Of a stretch of DNA of 64,000 bases, positions 51,361 through 60,247 are shown in pieces. Position 1 is the stretch's first letter, and each line of letters opens with the position of its first letter. A program made the position numbers and the translations under genes. The notes beneath the pieces were generated by a model. That model saw only the letters and a program-made list of their open reading frames with translations. It did no database searches and was not told the DNA's origin. Location of the stretch: the NCBI RefSeq assembly GCF_900454495.1, contig NZ_UGSI01000001.1, positions 2,852,001 to 2,916,000 on the forward strand, given 5' to 3'. This DNA is from Paenibacillus macerans (lineage in GTDB: Bacteria > Bacillota > Bacilli > Paenibacillales > Paenibacillaceae).

Positions 51361-52452
51361 TTGGAGGAAACCGCAACGAAGCGAATCCATTCACCCCAAG
51401 TCGGAGCGTTATTGGACCGTCTGTATGCCGAGGCTTCTTTAAACCGTCAAGAGCTGCTCGTCGTTCTGCGCCATCTGAACCCGGAGACCCGGGAACAGCT
51501 GCGCGCGCTTGCGCACCGAAAACGGCTCGGCATGTACGGGACCAAAGTATATTTGCGCGGACTGATTGAATTTTCGAATATATGCAAACAAAACTGCCTG
51601 TATTGCGGACTTCGTTCCGCAAACCGGTCGCTTGAGCGCTATCGGCTGACCCCGGAAGAAATTGCGGATTGCTGCCGGGAAGGGTACGAACTTGGCTATC
51701 GGACATTTGTGCTGCAGAGCGGGGAAGACGACTGGTACACGGCGGAGCGGCTGGTTCGCCTCGTCAGCGGGATTAAACGGCGGTTCCCGGATACGGCGGT
51801 CACCCTGTCGATCGGGGAACGGGACGACGAGACCTACGCCCGCCTGTTTGCCGCCGGAGCCGACCGGTTTTTGCTGCGCCACGAAACCGCCTCTTCCCGC
51901 CTGTATCGGGCCCTGCATCCGACCATGTCGTTTGAGAACCGGCGGGATCGGCTGGCAGCGTTGCAGCGGATCGGCTACCAGGTGGGAGCCGGGTTCATGG
52001 TCGGCTTGCCCGGGCAGACGCCTGAGGATTTGGCCGAGGATCTGCTGTATCTCAAACGGCTTGACCCCGATATGGTCGGAATCGGCCCGTTCCTGCCCCA
52101 TCATGCGACGCCGCTGAAGGATTACCCGGCCGGGACGCTGGAAGCGACGCTCGACATGATCGCCCTGACCCGGCTTTTGCTTCCGGCCGCCTTGCTTCCG
52201 GCCACGACCGCGATGGGAACGGCTCACCCTTACGGCCGGGAAATGGCGCTGCAGGCCGGGGCCAACGTGGTTATGCCGAATTTGTCGCCGCTGGCCGTAC
52301 GCCCGAAATACGCCCTTTACGACAACAAAATTTGTCTGGGCGACGAATCCGCGCAGTGCCGTTTTTGCTTGGAACGGCGGATCGCCTCCGTTGGCCTGGA
52401 GGTCGACATGGGCCGCGGCGACAGCCTGAAATCGCTGTCCGGCGCGGTTTGA
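51361..52452 (+). CDS. hydE: [FeFe]-hydrogenase maturase HydE
   Basis: Radical SAM enzyme that helps build the di-iron subcluster of the H-cluster. The CxxxCxxC motif is CKQNCLYC within IEFSNICKQNCLYCGLR. Diagnostic family segments are VLQSGEDDWY, RHETASSRLY, GAGFMVGLPGQTPEDL and TTAMGTAHPYGREMALQAGANVVMPN. The 363-residue length fits HydE. The start is uncertain: TTG 51361 is the first usable codon and AGGA lies directly against it. It is followed after 53 bases by hydG. Confidence 0.93.
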   Translation: MEETATKRIHSPQVGALLDRLYAEASLNRQELLVVLRHLNPETREQLRALAHRKRLGMYGTKVYLRGLIEFSNICKQNCLYCGLRSANRSLERYRLTPEEIADCCREGYELGYRTFVLQSGEDDWYTAERLVRLVSGIKRRFPDTAVTLSIGERDDETYARLFAAGADRFLLRHETASSRLYRALHPTMSFENRRDRLAALQRIGYQVGAGFMVGLPGQTPEDLAEDLLYLKRLDPDMVGIGPFLPHHATPLKDYPAGTLEATLDMIALTRLLLPAALLPATTAMGTAHPYGREMALQAGANVVMPNLSPLAVRPKYALYDNKICLGDESAQCRFCLERRIASVGLEVDMGRGDSLKSLSGAV

Positions 52453-52505
52453 ACTGATTTTTACTAGCTAACTCTATACAAATATTTCAAAAGGAGTGGA
52501 TCAAC

Positions 52506-53921
52506 ATGAGTCGAGTTACCGAAAGCGAACCTGCCCGTTTTATTCAGGATGAGGAGATTGCCGCGGCATTGGACTACGGAAAGAAGGCGGCGAATGACCA
52601 CGGCATGGTTGAGGCGATATTGGAAAAAGCGATGGACTGCAAGGGGCTGACCGCCCTGGAAGCGGCCGTTCTGTTATACGTTGACGACGACGGCATTATG
52701 CAGCGGTTGTTCGCGGCTTCCAGACAGATTAAGGAGCGGATTTACGGCAACCGGATCGTACTGTTTGCCCCGCTTTATGTCAGCGACTACTGCGTCAATC
52801 ACTGCGTTTATTGCGGATACAAGCATTCCAACACCGAGTTTGAGCGCCATCGCCTGACTATGGAGGAGATCGCCAAGGAAGTGAGCGTGCTGGAGTCGCT
52901 GGGCCACAAGCGCATCGTGATCGAGGCCGGCGAAGATCCCCGCCACTGCGACATCGACTATATCCTCGATTGCATCAACACCGCCTACGCAACCAAAACG
53001 GGCAACGGCAGCATCCGCCGGATCAACGTCAACATCGCGGCCACGACGGTGGAGGAATACCGCCTGCTTGCGGGAGCCGGCATCGGCACTTATATTTTGT
53101 TTCAGGAAACCTACCATCGCCCCAGCTACCAGCATTACCATCCCCGCGGACCCAAAAGGGACTACGACTGGCACACCACCGCCATGGACAGAGCGATGCG
53201 CGCCGGAATCGACGATGTCGGCATCGGCGTGCTTTACGGTCTTTACGACTATCATTACGAAACGGTCGCCATGCTGAAGCATGCCGAGCATCTGGAGGAA
53301 ACCTTCGGCTGCGGTCCGCACACCATTTCCGTTCCGCGTCTGCGCGCGGCGGAAAATGTCCACCTCGACAACTACCCTTACCTTGTCAGCGACCGGGATT
53401 TCATGAAAGTGGTCGCCGTATTGCGTCTGGCGGTGCCTTATACCGGCATGATCCTGTCCACGCGCGAGGACCCGGAGCTGCGGGATGAAATCATTAAACT
53501 CGGCATCTCCCAAATCAGTGCGGGTTCCGCCACCGGTGTCGGCGGATACGCGGTCAACAAGGACAAGGACGACAACCCGCAGTTTCAGGTCGGAGACCAT
53601 CGTTCGCCGCAGGAAATCATCAAGTGCTTATGCCAGGACGGCTACGTGCCCAGCTACTGCACCGCCTGCTATCGCGAGGGCCGGACAGGCGACCGGTTTA
53701 TGCAGCTCGCCAAGTCCGGGCAGATCCATAACATCTGCCAGCCCAACTCCCTGCTTACCTTCCAGGAATATTTGCTGGATTATGCGGACGAAGAAATGCG
53801 CGAGCTCGGAGAACGGACGATTGCGGAAAATCTCGAACGCATCCCCCGCGAATCGACGCGCAAGCTGACGGTGAAGCGGCTGGAGCGAGTTCGTAACGGC
53901 GAAAGGGATTTGAGATTTTGA
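52506..53921 (+). CDS. hydG: [FeFe]-hydrogenase maturase HydG (tyrosine lyase)
   Basis: Radical SAM tyrosine lyase that makes the CO and cyanide ligands of the H-cluster. The N-terminal cluster motif is CVNHCVYC, and the C-terminal auxiliary-cluster motif CTACYREG with a further Cys in HNICQPN distinguishes HydG from ThiH. VSDYCVNHCVYCGYKHSN, VRINVNIAATT-type and RGPKRDYDWHT segments are conserved. Length 471 is normal. AAAGGAG precedes the ATG. A strong terminator follows. Confidence 0.96.
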   Translation: MSRVTESEPARFIQDEEIAAALDYGKKAANDHGMVEAILEKAMDCKGLTALEAAVLLYVDDDGIMQRLFAASRQIKERIYGNRIVLFAPLYVSDYCVNHCVYCGYKHSNTEFERHRLTMEEIAKEVSVLESLGHKRIVIEAGEDPRHCDIDYILDCINTAYATKTGNGSIRRINVNIAATTVEEYRLLAGAGIGTYILFQETYHRPSYQHYHPRGPKRDYDWHTTAMDRAMRAGIDDVGIGVLYGLYDYHYETVAMLKHAEHLEETFGCGPHTISVPRLRAAENVHLDNYPYLVSDRDFMKVVAVLRLAVPYTGMILSTREDPELRDEIIKLGISQISAGSATGVGGYAVNKDKDDNPQFQVGDHRSPQEIIKCLCQDGYVPSYCTACYREGRTGDRFMQLAKSGQIHNICQPNSLLTFQEYLLDYADEEMRELGERTIAENLERIPRESTRKLTVKRLERVRNGERDLRF

Positions 53922-53930
53922 CGCATTGCA

Positions 53931-53976
53931 AAAACGCCTGCGGAAGTATCGCATTCCGCAGGCGTTTTGTTTTTTT
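53931..53976 (+). terminator. Terminator of hydEG
   Basis: AAAACGCCTGCGGAA pairs with TTCCGCAGGCGTTTT and is followed by a run of T. Confidence 0.95.
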
Positions 53977-54060
53977 ACCGGCTCTGAGGGCGTTTTAGAT
54001 CATGGGGAGGTTACTGCTAAACCCTGTTGTGGCTCTAACTATATACCTAGCTTTTTCTAC

Positions 54061-54418
54061 GCTAACGGTTGCCACCCTCGCTTGTTCGGGCGAAAAAGCA
54101 GTGATTTCTTTTCTAACGGTTGTAGCAGCGCCTATTTTTCGAAAAAAGACCTTTTCTAAATTCTAACGGTTGTAAGCGTCGTTATTGCCTGAATCCAAGC
54201 CAAACAGCCGGATTTCAGTGTAATAAGCGCTATGGCAGCCGTTACAGTTTGAAATCCACGTTTTTGGCACAAATAACGCTTGTGGCAACCGTTAGAATAT
54301 TGGTGTGACTAGATTTAATGCAACGATAGTGACATAAAACGGGAAATAGGCTCGCGGGCAACCGTTACATTTTGTATCCGCTCGTTTTTACCCGGATAGC
54401 GCCGTTCACAACCGTTTA
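54061..54418. repeat. TAACGGTTG repeat array, second copy of the MITE-like family
   Basis: The complement of the 16.4 kb element matches 54100-54331 closely, including the right end TTTAATGCAACGATAGTG (one change from the other copy's terminal repeat). TAACGGTTG motifs occur forward at 54063, 54114 and 54164, and inverted near 54237, 54290, 54361 and 54410, mostly 50 bases apart. The left terminal repeat is missing, and motif copies extend past the right one. Confidence 0.8.
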
Positions 54419-54474
54419 GATTTTTTTTCACACTTTTCTGCCGCTATCCTGATACCGCTTCAACTGTTTTATGG

Positions 54475-55056
54475 CTAGCGGGCGACCCCGCCAAACAGCT
54501 GCAAGGCCTGAGCCGTGGCCGCGCGTTTTTCGGCGACGGATACCTGCACGCGGGCGGGAACGATAAGCTGCAGCGCATTGGTCGGACAGACGCTTACACA
54601 GGCCGGCCCGCCGGGGGTGCCCTCGCACAGATCGCATTTGCTGGCCACGATTTTTTCCTTGGGAATCCAAGCTCCAGCCGCGTTATAGCGCAACCCCGCC
54701 TGCAGCTGTTTCTCTCCATCGCGATACAAAGGCACCATCTCGATCGCTCCGTACGGGCAAGCCAGCATGCAGGTTTTGCAGCCAATACAGGTGTCTTGAT
54801 TGATGCAAATACCGTCGCCGCTGCTGGTGATCGAGCCGTTCGGGCACACATTGGCGCACGGCGCATCCTCGCAATGCCGGCATTGCACGGGAGCCGTTAT
54901 ATTTTCCGTCTTCACAACGGTAAGCCGGGGGTAGAACTCCGTCTCTCCGGGCGTTTGCCGAAAAAAATCCTGGTCCGAATGAGCCACCGCGCAGGCCGCT
55001 TCGCAAGTATGGCAGCCGATGCATTTATCGGGATCGGCAAGCACAAAGCTGTTCAT
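54475..55056 (-). CDS. 4Fe-4S ferredoxin-type electron transfer protein (HycB/HydN-like)
   Basis: A 193-residue polyferredoxin with four Cys clusters: CIGCHTCEAAC, CRHCEDAPCANVCP, CIGCKTCMLACP and CDLCEG with CVSVCP, predicted to bind four [4Fe-4S] clusters as in HycB, HydN and DmsB. It would wire formate dehydrogenase to the hydrogenase. Its ATG overlaps the hydA stop (ATGA). It is the last gene of the operon. Confidence 0.92.
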   Translation of the reverse strand: MNSFVLADPDKCIGCHTCEAACAVAHSDQDFFRQTPGETEFYPRLTVVKTENITAPVQCRHCEDAPCANVCPNGSITSSGDGICINQDTCIGCKTCMLACPYGAIEMVPLYRDGEKQLQAGLRYNAAGAWIPKEKIVASKCDLCEGTPGGPACVSVCPTNALQLIVPARVQVSVAEKRAATAQALQLFGGVAR

Positions 55057-56537
55057 AGTTTGACCTCCTCTTTAAGGCTTACTTCCTCGGGCTTTCGCCG
55101 GGACTTGAAATGGGTATGCAGCAAATGGTGCGAAACGCTGCCCAGCGGCTCGCCCAAAACATCTTCGTACAGTTTTTTGATCCCCGGGTTTTCATGCGCT
55201 TTGCGTACAGGCAGCCCGGCATCATGCCGGTAAACCGCGCTTTTCCGGGCCCGGATAGCAAGCTCGCGCATTTGCTCCGTCAACAGCTTCGGCTGTCCCC
55301 CGCCGCTGATGCAGCCCGCCGGACAAGCCATCACTTCGATGAAATGATACGGGCAAGTCCCGTCCGCCACCGCCCGCAGTACGGGACCGACATGCTGCAG
55401 TCCGGCGACCACCGCCACTTTGAGCTCCAGTTCGCCAACCTGCACGTCCGCGGTGCGAATGCCTTCCTCGCCGCGCACGAAATCGAGCTGCAGCCGGGGA
55501 ATTTCCTGCTGCGTCAGCAGCTCGTACCCGGTGCGGATCGCGGCTTCCATGACGCCGCCGGTCACGCCGAAAATCGTCCCTGCGCCCGAATATTCCCCAA
55601 GCGGAGCGTCGAACGGTTCGTCGGGCAAAGCGGCAAAATCGATCCCCCGGTCTTTAATAAGATAGGCCAATTCACGGGTTGTAATGACCACGTCCACGTC
55701 GCGGTATCCGCTGGCCTGCATCTCCGGACGGGCACATTCAAATTTTTTGCAGGTGCAGGGCATGACCGCCACGCTGTAAATGTCCGCCGGGTTCACCCCG
55801 GCCAGCTCGGCGCCGTAGGTTTTAAACAATGCCCCGGCCATCTGCATCGGCGATTTGCAGCTGGACAAATGATCGAGCAGCTCCGGAGCCGCCGTCTCGG
55901 CGTGCTTCACCCAGGCCGGGCAGCAGGAGGTGAACATCGGCAGCCGTTCCCCGTCCAGCACCCGCCGGATCAGCTCCGTCCCTTCCTCCATCACCGTTAA
56001 ATCGGCGCCAAAATTCGTGTCGTAAATTCTGTCGAACCCGATCCGCCGCAGCGCGGCCGCCATTTTGCCCGGCGTCAGCGTCCCCAGTGGAAGGCCGAAC
56101 TCCTCTGCCAGCGACACGCGAATGGCCGGCGCGCACTGTACGACCTTGTGCAGCCCGGGACGGCCCAGCATTTGCCGGACCTCAAGCGCATGCCCGGTGG
56201 AATAAGCGGCAAACAGCGGCTCCCGCACACTGGCGGGCATTCCCCGGAGCGCCCGTTTCGCCGCCAGCCGCTCCCGCGCCTCGAACCCGCCGGCAAGCCC
56301 GCTTCCCGCCGATTCCCCGGCCGATTCGGCGGCGTAATCTTCGCTATAGTCTGCGGCAAAGGCGGTACACACCTGGACACATTGCCCGCAAATCACGCAG
56401 CGGTCGGCGTCGATCGTCTGGGGACTCCCGGCATCGCCGTGAATCGCGCCGACCGGACAAACGAAGGCGCACCGCTTGCAGCCGGTACACAATTGCTCAT
56501 CGATATGAATTATCGGATCATAGCTAGGACTTGGCAT
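55053..56537 (-). CDS. hydA: [FeFe] hydrogenase catalytic subunit
   Basis: Makes H2 from protons and electrons, or the reverse. All three H-cluster motifs are present: L1 TSCCPAW, L2 MPCTCKKFECARPE and L3 EVMACPAGCISGGGQP, supplying the four cysteines for the cubane. The N-terminus carries a two-cluster ferredoxin domain (CTGCKRCAFVCP, CVICGQCVQVC), then a linker of Gly/Ala/Glu. The C-terminal small-subunit-like tail is present. The ATG 56537 follows AAGAAGGTAGAG; 56561 is an alternative. The operon context with fdhF points to a formate-linked group A hydrogenase. Confidence 0.95.
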   Translation of the reverse strand: MPSPSYDPIIHIDEQLCTGCKRCAFVCPVGAIHGDAGSPQTIDADRCVICGQCVQVCTAFAADYSEDYAAESAGESAGSGLAGGFEARERLAAKRALRGMPASVREPLFAAYSTGHALEVRQMLGRPGLHKVVQCAPAIRVSLAEEFGLPLGTLTPGKMAAALRRIGFDRIYDTNFGADLTVMEEGTELIRRVLDGERLPMFTSCCPAWVKHAETAAPELLDHLSSCKSPMQMAGALFKTYGAELAGVNPADIYSVAVMPCTCKKFECARPEMQASGYRDVDVVITTRELAYLIKDRGIDFAALPDEPFDAPLGEYSGAGTIFGVTGGVMEAAIRTGYELLTQQEIPRLQLDFVRGEEGIRTADVQVGELELKVAVVAGLQHVGPVLRAVADGTCPYHFIEVMACPAGCISGGGQPKLLTEQMRELAIRARKSAVYRHDAGLPVRKAHENPGIKKLYEDVLGEPLGSVSHHLLHTHFKSRRKPEEVSLKEEVKL

Positions 56538-56579
56538 AACTCTACCTTCTTTGCCATTCATATAGTTTGCTTATTAAAG

Positions 56580-57278
56580 CTAAAACGGCATTGCCTTTAA
56601 ATCCGGAAACGGACGTACAGTCCGCTCCGGCTTCCCCGTTACCAGGGACAGCGCGCCGACCGGACAGGCGGCCACGCAGGCGGGAGACGCCGCGGCGTCC
56701 GCTGCCCCCGGCTCCAGCGTCCGGCCTGCAGGCCGCGATTCCACCGCTCCCGCCTCCATGGCGCCGCCTTGCGTTTGGCCCGCCACTTCGGCCCATGTGT
56801 GCAGCGGCGCACAGCTTTGGCACAGGTCGCATTTGCTGGCGACCAGCCGCGGCTTGGGCTCCGCGCCGCGTTCGGTATGCGCCGAAAGTCCGCTCTGCAG
56901 CACTTCCCGGCCGTGCGCATACGATTTGACCAGCGCGATCGCGCCAAACGGACAAGCCAGCGCACAAGCCTTGCAGCCGATGCAGCGCTCCTCGTCGATC
57001 AGAATGGCGCCGTTTTCCTGGCGGATCGCCCCTACCGGGCAAGCCGCCGCGCAGGGTGCGTTTTCGCAATGCCGGCACTGCACCGGCGCTGCGGAGCGCC
57101 CCGCCTTCGTTACGTACAACCGAGGAATTACCGGAATCGTAATCGTTCCGACGGCGGCGCTCACTCCGTTCTCCCGGTTATGCACCGCAAAGCAGGCCAG
57201 CTCGCAGGCTTTGCAGCCGATACATTTGCCGGCGTCCGCGATGACGAACGGATTCGCCTCCATTTTTCCGGTGCCCAT
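56580..57278 (-). CDS. 4Fe-4S ferredoxin-type electron transfer protein (HydN-like)
   Basis: About 232 residues from the ATG at 57278, chosen for GGAAAGGAG upstream. Four cluster motifs: CIGCKACELAC, CRHCENAPCAAACP, CIGCKACALACP and CDLCQSC, the last completed by CVAACP after an insert of about 50 residues (GGAMEAGAVESRPAGRTLE and neighbours) that its paralogue at 54475 lacks. It probably passes electrons from FdhF to the hydrogenase. Confidence 0.92.
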   Translation of the reverse strand: MGTGKMEANPFVIADAGKCIGCKACELACFAVHNRENGVSAAVGTITIPVIPRLYVTKAGRSAAPVQCRHCENAPCAAACPVGAIRQENGAILIDEERCIGCKACALACPFGAIALVKSYAHGREVLQSGLSAHTERGAEPKPRLVASKCDLCQSCAPLHTWAEVAGQTQGGAMEAGAVESRPAGRTLEPGAADAAASPACVAACPVGALSLVTGKPERTVRPFPDLKAMPF

Positions 57279-57358
57279 ATGCTCCTCTCCTTTCCAAAAG
57301 CGCAAGCGCCGGCCGCGTTTCATCGCCTCGCCCGCGCTTGCACGCTGAACTCGTACGC

Positions 57359-59494
57359 TTAAACCGTGACGTGCATCTGCTTGCGGAGCTCCTCATATTG
57401 CTGCCGGACCTCCTGTTCGGCCCGTTCCTGATCGGCGATCCGCTCCAGCTTAATGGCGCAGAATTTATACTCCGGCGTTTTGGATACCGGGTCCAGGAAA
57501 TCGCCGGTCAGCTCATTGCAAGCTCCGATCCAGTAATGGTAGGTCATGTACGTGGCGCCGGGTTTAACCCGGTCGCTGATTTGCGCCCTCGACACGACCC
57601 GCCCCCGCCGGGACACCACCCGCACCAGTTCCCCGTCACGCACCTGCAGCGCCGCCCCGTCCTCCGGGCTGATTTGGATAAAGCCCGGTTCATCGGACAG
57701 GCGGCTGAGCGCGCGGCAGTTTCCGGTCATCGTGCGCACCGAATAATGCCCCACTTCGCGCACCGTGGACAAAGTGAGCGGGTAGTCCGCGTCCGGCAGC
57801 TCCTGCGGGGCCCGCCATTCACAGACGAACAGCCGCCCTTTGCCGCTGGGCGTGCTGAAGCGGTTGCCTTCGTACAGGAACGGCGTCCCCGGATGATCGT
57901 CGGACGGACAAGGCCACTGCACGCTTCCCTGCTCCTCCATCTTCCGGTAGCTGGCGCCGGCAAATTTCGGGCACAGGCTGCGCATTTCATCCCAAATTTC
58001 CTCCGTGTTGCGGTAGGACATCGGATAGCCCATCGCCGTGGCCACTTCGCAAATAATTTGCCAATCCGGCTTGGCTTCGCCCTGCGGCTCCACCGCTTTG
58101 CGAATCCGCTGAAAACCGCGGTCCGCCGAGGAATACACCCCGTCATGCTCGCCCCAGGAGGTGGCCGGCAGGACGACATCCGCGTGCAGCGCCGTCTTGT
58201 TCATGAAAATGTCCTGCACGATCACCAGTTCCATTTCGTCCAGCGCTTCGCGCAGTTCGGCCGCGTTCGGGTCGCTTTGCACCGGATCTTCGCCGAAAAT
58301 ATAATAAGCTTTCAGCTTCTTTTCCTTAAGCACCAGCCGGGGCACCTCCGTCAAATGGAAGCCGACTTTATCCGGCAGACTCACGCCCCATGCTTTCTCG
58401 AATTTCTGTCTGATCTTCTTGTCCGTCACCGGCTGATACCCCGGGTAAACATTCGGCAAAGCGCCCATATCGCACGACCCTTGGACATTGTTCTGTCCGC
58501 GCACCGGTCCGATCCCTACGCCGCGCCGCCCGAAATTTCCGGTCAGCAGGGCCAGGGAAGCCAGTCCTTTCACGACGTCCACCGCCTGCGAGAACTGGCA
58601 GACTCCCATCCCGTACAAAATGACCGCCTTATCCGCCCGCGCGTACTCCCGCATCGCCCGGCGAATGTCGGCGGGATCGACGCCGGCAATCGCCGCGGCG
58701 TATTCCGGGGTATATTTTTTGATCCCCTCCGCATACTCGGCGAAGCCCTCCACGTAATGGGAGACATAATCCCGGTCATACAAACCCTCGTGCACCAGCA
58801 CATGCCCAAACGCGTTGACCAGGGCCATGTTGGTGCCGCCTTTAAGCGGCAGCCATAAATCGGCGATGCGCGCCGATTCCGTTTTGCGCGGGTCCACGAC
58901 GATCACGGTCGCCCCTTTTTGCTTGGCGTTAACGATTCTTCTGGCGACGATCGGGTGAGTGTCGGCCGCGTTGTAGCCAAAAATCAGCACAAGGCTCGCT
59001 TCCTCAATCTCCGGAATCGAATTGGACATCGCCCCGTCGCCCAGCGAATAGCTCAGCCCCGCTACCGACGGGCCGTGGCACACCCTGGCGCAATGGTCGA
59101 TGTTGTTGGTGCCGATGCAGGCGCGCATAAATTTTTGCATCACATAGTTCGCTTCATTGCCCGGCCCCCGGGCCGACCCGGTCCCCATAATCGCATCGGG
59201 TCCGTACTTCTCTTTAATGGCCGCAAGACGCTCGGCCGTAAACCGGATCGCCTCCTCCCAGGGCACTTCCCTTAGCTGCCCCTCCTTGCGGATCATCGGC
59301 TTGCGCAGCCGCGCCGTCAAAAGCTGCGGATCGTTCAAAAAATCCCAGCCATAATGCCCCTTCAGGCATAACTTGCCTTCGTTGGTTCTCCCGTTCGCGG
59401 GTTCGGCGCCGACCACCTGCCCGTCCTCCACCTTCAAATACAGCTGACAACCGCTCCCGCAATACGGGCAAACCGTAAGCACTTGGTTTCCCAT
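57359..59494 (-). CDS. fdhF: Molybdopterin formate dehydrogenase, FdhF type
   Basis: Oxidises formate to CO2 at a molybdenum bis-MGD centre. The N-terminal [4Fe-4S] site is CPYCGSGCQLYL with CLKGHYGWDF. The Mo ligand is Cys in HCARVCHGPSV, where E. coli FdhF has selenocysteine, so no Sec machinery is needed. GTGSARGPGNEANY, RGQNNVQGSCDMGALPN and the C-terminal MGD-binding MTYHYWIGACNELT support an FDH-H assignment. Length 711 matches. It is the first catalytic gene of the operon. Confidence 0.96.
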   Translation of the reverse strand: MGNQVLTVCPYCGSGCQLYLKVEDGQVVGAEPANGRTNEGKLCLKGHYGWDFLNDPQLLTARLRKPMIRKEGQLREVPWEEAIRFTAERLAAIKEKYGPDAIMGTGSARGPGNEANYVMQKFMRACIGTNNIDHCARVCHGPSVAGLSYSLGDGAMSNSIPEIEEASLVLIFGYNAADTHPIVARRIVNAKQKGATVIVVDPRKTESARIADLWLPLKGGTNMALVNAFGHVLVHEGLYDRDYVSHYVEGFAEYAEGIKKYTPEYAAAIAGVDPADIRRAMREYARADKAVILYGMGVCQFSQAVDVVKGLASLALLTGNFGRRGVGIGPVRGQNNVQGSCDMGALPNVYPGYQPVTDKKIRQKFEKAWGVSLPDKVGFHLTEVPRLVLKEKKLKAYYIFGEDPVQSDPNAAELREALDEMELVIVQDIFMNKTALHADVVLPATSWGEHDGVYSSADRGFQRIRKAVEPQGEAKPDWQIICEVATAMGYPMSYRNTEEIWDEMRSLCPKFAGASYRKMEEQGSVQWPCPSDDHPGTPFLYEGNRFSTPSGKGRLFVCEWRAPQELPDADYPLTLSTVREVGHYSVRTMTGNCRALSRLSDEPGFIQISPEDGAALQVRDGELVRVVSRRGRVVSRAQISDRVKPGATYMTYHYWIGACNELTGDFLDPVSKTPEYKFCAIKLERIADQERAEQEVRQQYEELRKQMHVTV

Positions 59495-59513
59495 CGCTCT
59501 AACGCCACCTCTT

Positions 59514-59531
59514 TTGTGAATTTTTGCACAA
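59514..59531 (-). promoter_or_regulatory. Rex-like operator before fdhF
   Basis: TTGTGAA-TTTT-TGCACAA fits the Rex consensus TTGTGAA-N4-TTCACAA at 13 of 14 defined positions. It lies 20 bases before the fdhF start codon, a repressor-like place and too close for a class II Fnr activator site. Rex releases DNA when NADH is high. Confidence 0.6.
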
Positions 59532-59556
59532 ATGTTTGCAGAATGAATGACAGAAA

Positions 59557-59603
59557 CAAAAAAGCCAATACAAAGGCATGCTTGTCACACCGTGTATTGG
59601 CTT
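59557..59603 (-). terminator. Terminator between the DUF2294 gene and fdhF
   Basis: On the minus strand AAGCCAATACA pairs with TGTATTGGCTT and is followed by TTTTTG. It would end the DUF2294 transcript or attenuate read-through into fdhF. Confidence 0.85.
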
Positions 59604-59641
59604 ATTAAACAGCGAAAAGGCAGGCGCCTCTTTCTCTTTAA

Positions 59642-59998
59642 TCAAACCGTCTTATTCAGTTCGATGATAATGGTCCGCTCCCCTTGCCTGTCATGGCTTA
59701 TGGACCATGAGTAGGTAAAGGGGCCGCCCACCGCATCCGCCGCTTCCTGCATAAACTCGCGTTCCAAATAAGGCTGCAACACTTTCCAGTATTGCTTGAC
59801 GAGGTCGGTGGCACCTTCTTTCACTAAAATTTCCGATAAGTTGGATAAAACCCCTTTGATTTCGACGGTCGCCTTGCCCGCGCCGTCCAAGTTCACTTTG
59901 ACGTTCTCCGGCCCTTTTCCCCGGTAGTGTTTGACGATTTTGACCGCAAGCCTTCTGATTCTCTCCTGAGCTTCAAACACCGTGGCAATAGACATACT
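59642..59998 (-). CDS. DUF2294 domain protein
   Basis: About 118 residues from the ATG at 59998 (CGAGG upstream). The DUF2294 pattern is clear: KIVKHYRGKGPENVKVNLDG, ATVEIKGVLSNLSEILVKEG, then a long helix and a C-terminal WSISHDRQGERTIIIEL. The family is often encoded beside formate dehydrogenase, hydrogenase or C1 genes; its function is unknown. It lies just upstream of fdhF on the same strand. Confidence 0.85.
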   Translation of the reverse strand, partial: SMSIATVFEAQERIRRLAVKIVKHYRGKGPENVKVNLDGAGKATVEIKGVLSNLSEILVKEGATDLVKQYWKVLQPYLEREFMQEAADAVGGPFTYSWSISHDRQGERTIIIELNKTV

Positions 59999-60049
59999 GA
60001 GAACCTCGACAAACAAATGCCTTAATTTGGAAAATATTTCACGTTTTAA

Positions 60050-60079
60050 ATGTTACCCCCGCTAGAAATATTTTGTCAA
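60050..60079 (-). promoter_or_regulatory. Sigma-A promoter of the DUF2294 gene
   Basis: On the minus strand TTGACA (60079-60074) and TAACAT (60055-60050) are 18 bases apart, placing the start near 60043. A GTGAAATATTTTCC sequence just downstream vaguely resembles a Rex site. Confidence 0.7.
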
Positions 60080-60192
60080 TCCAAAAAAAGGGTGATATCT
60101 ACCCGTTTCCATGAAATTTCCGCAACTTCTCTGCCAAAACGATGTTATTTCGGCAAAATAATCGCCATCGTGCGGACAGGAAAAATAGCGCA

Positions 60193-60219
60193 GAAAAGAA
60201 GCGGAGCTGCCCCCGCTTC
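60193..60219 (-). terminator. Terminator of the chitinase gene
   Basis: On the minus strand GAAGCGG pairs with CCGCTTC and is followed by TTTTC. Confidence 0.75.
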
Positions 60220-60247
60220 CTCTCAATTTCCTATAAGCTTGTCCGGG

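Noticed and set aside
59514..59531. Fnr activator site for fdhF
   Set aside because: The box is only about 20 bases from the start codon, so a -41.5 placement would put transcription start inside the gene; a Rex-type repressor site fits better.
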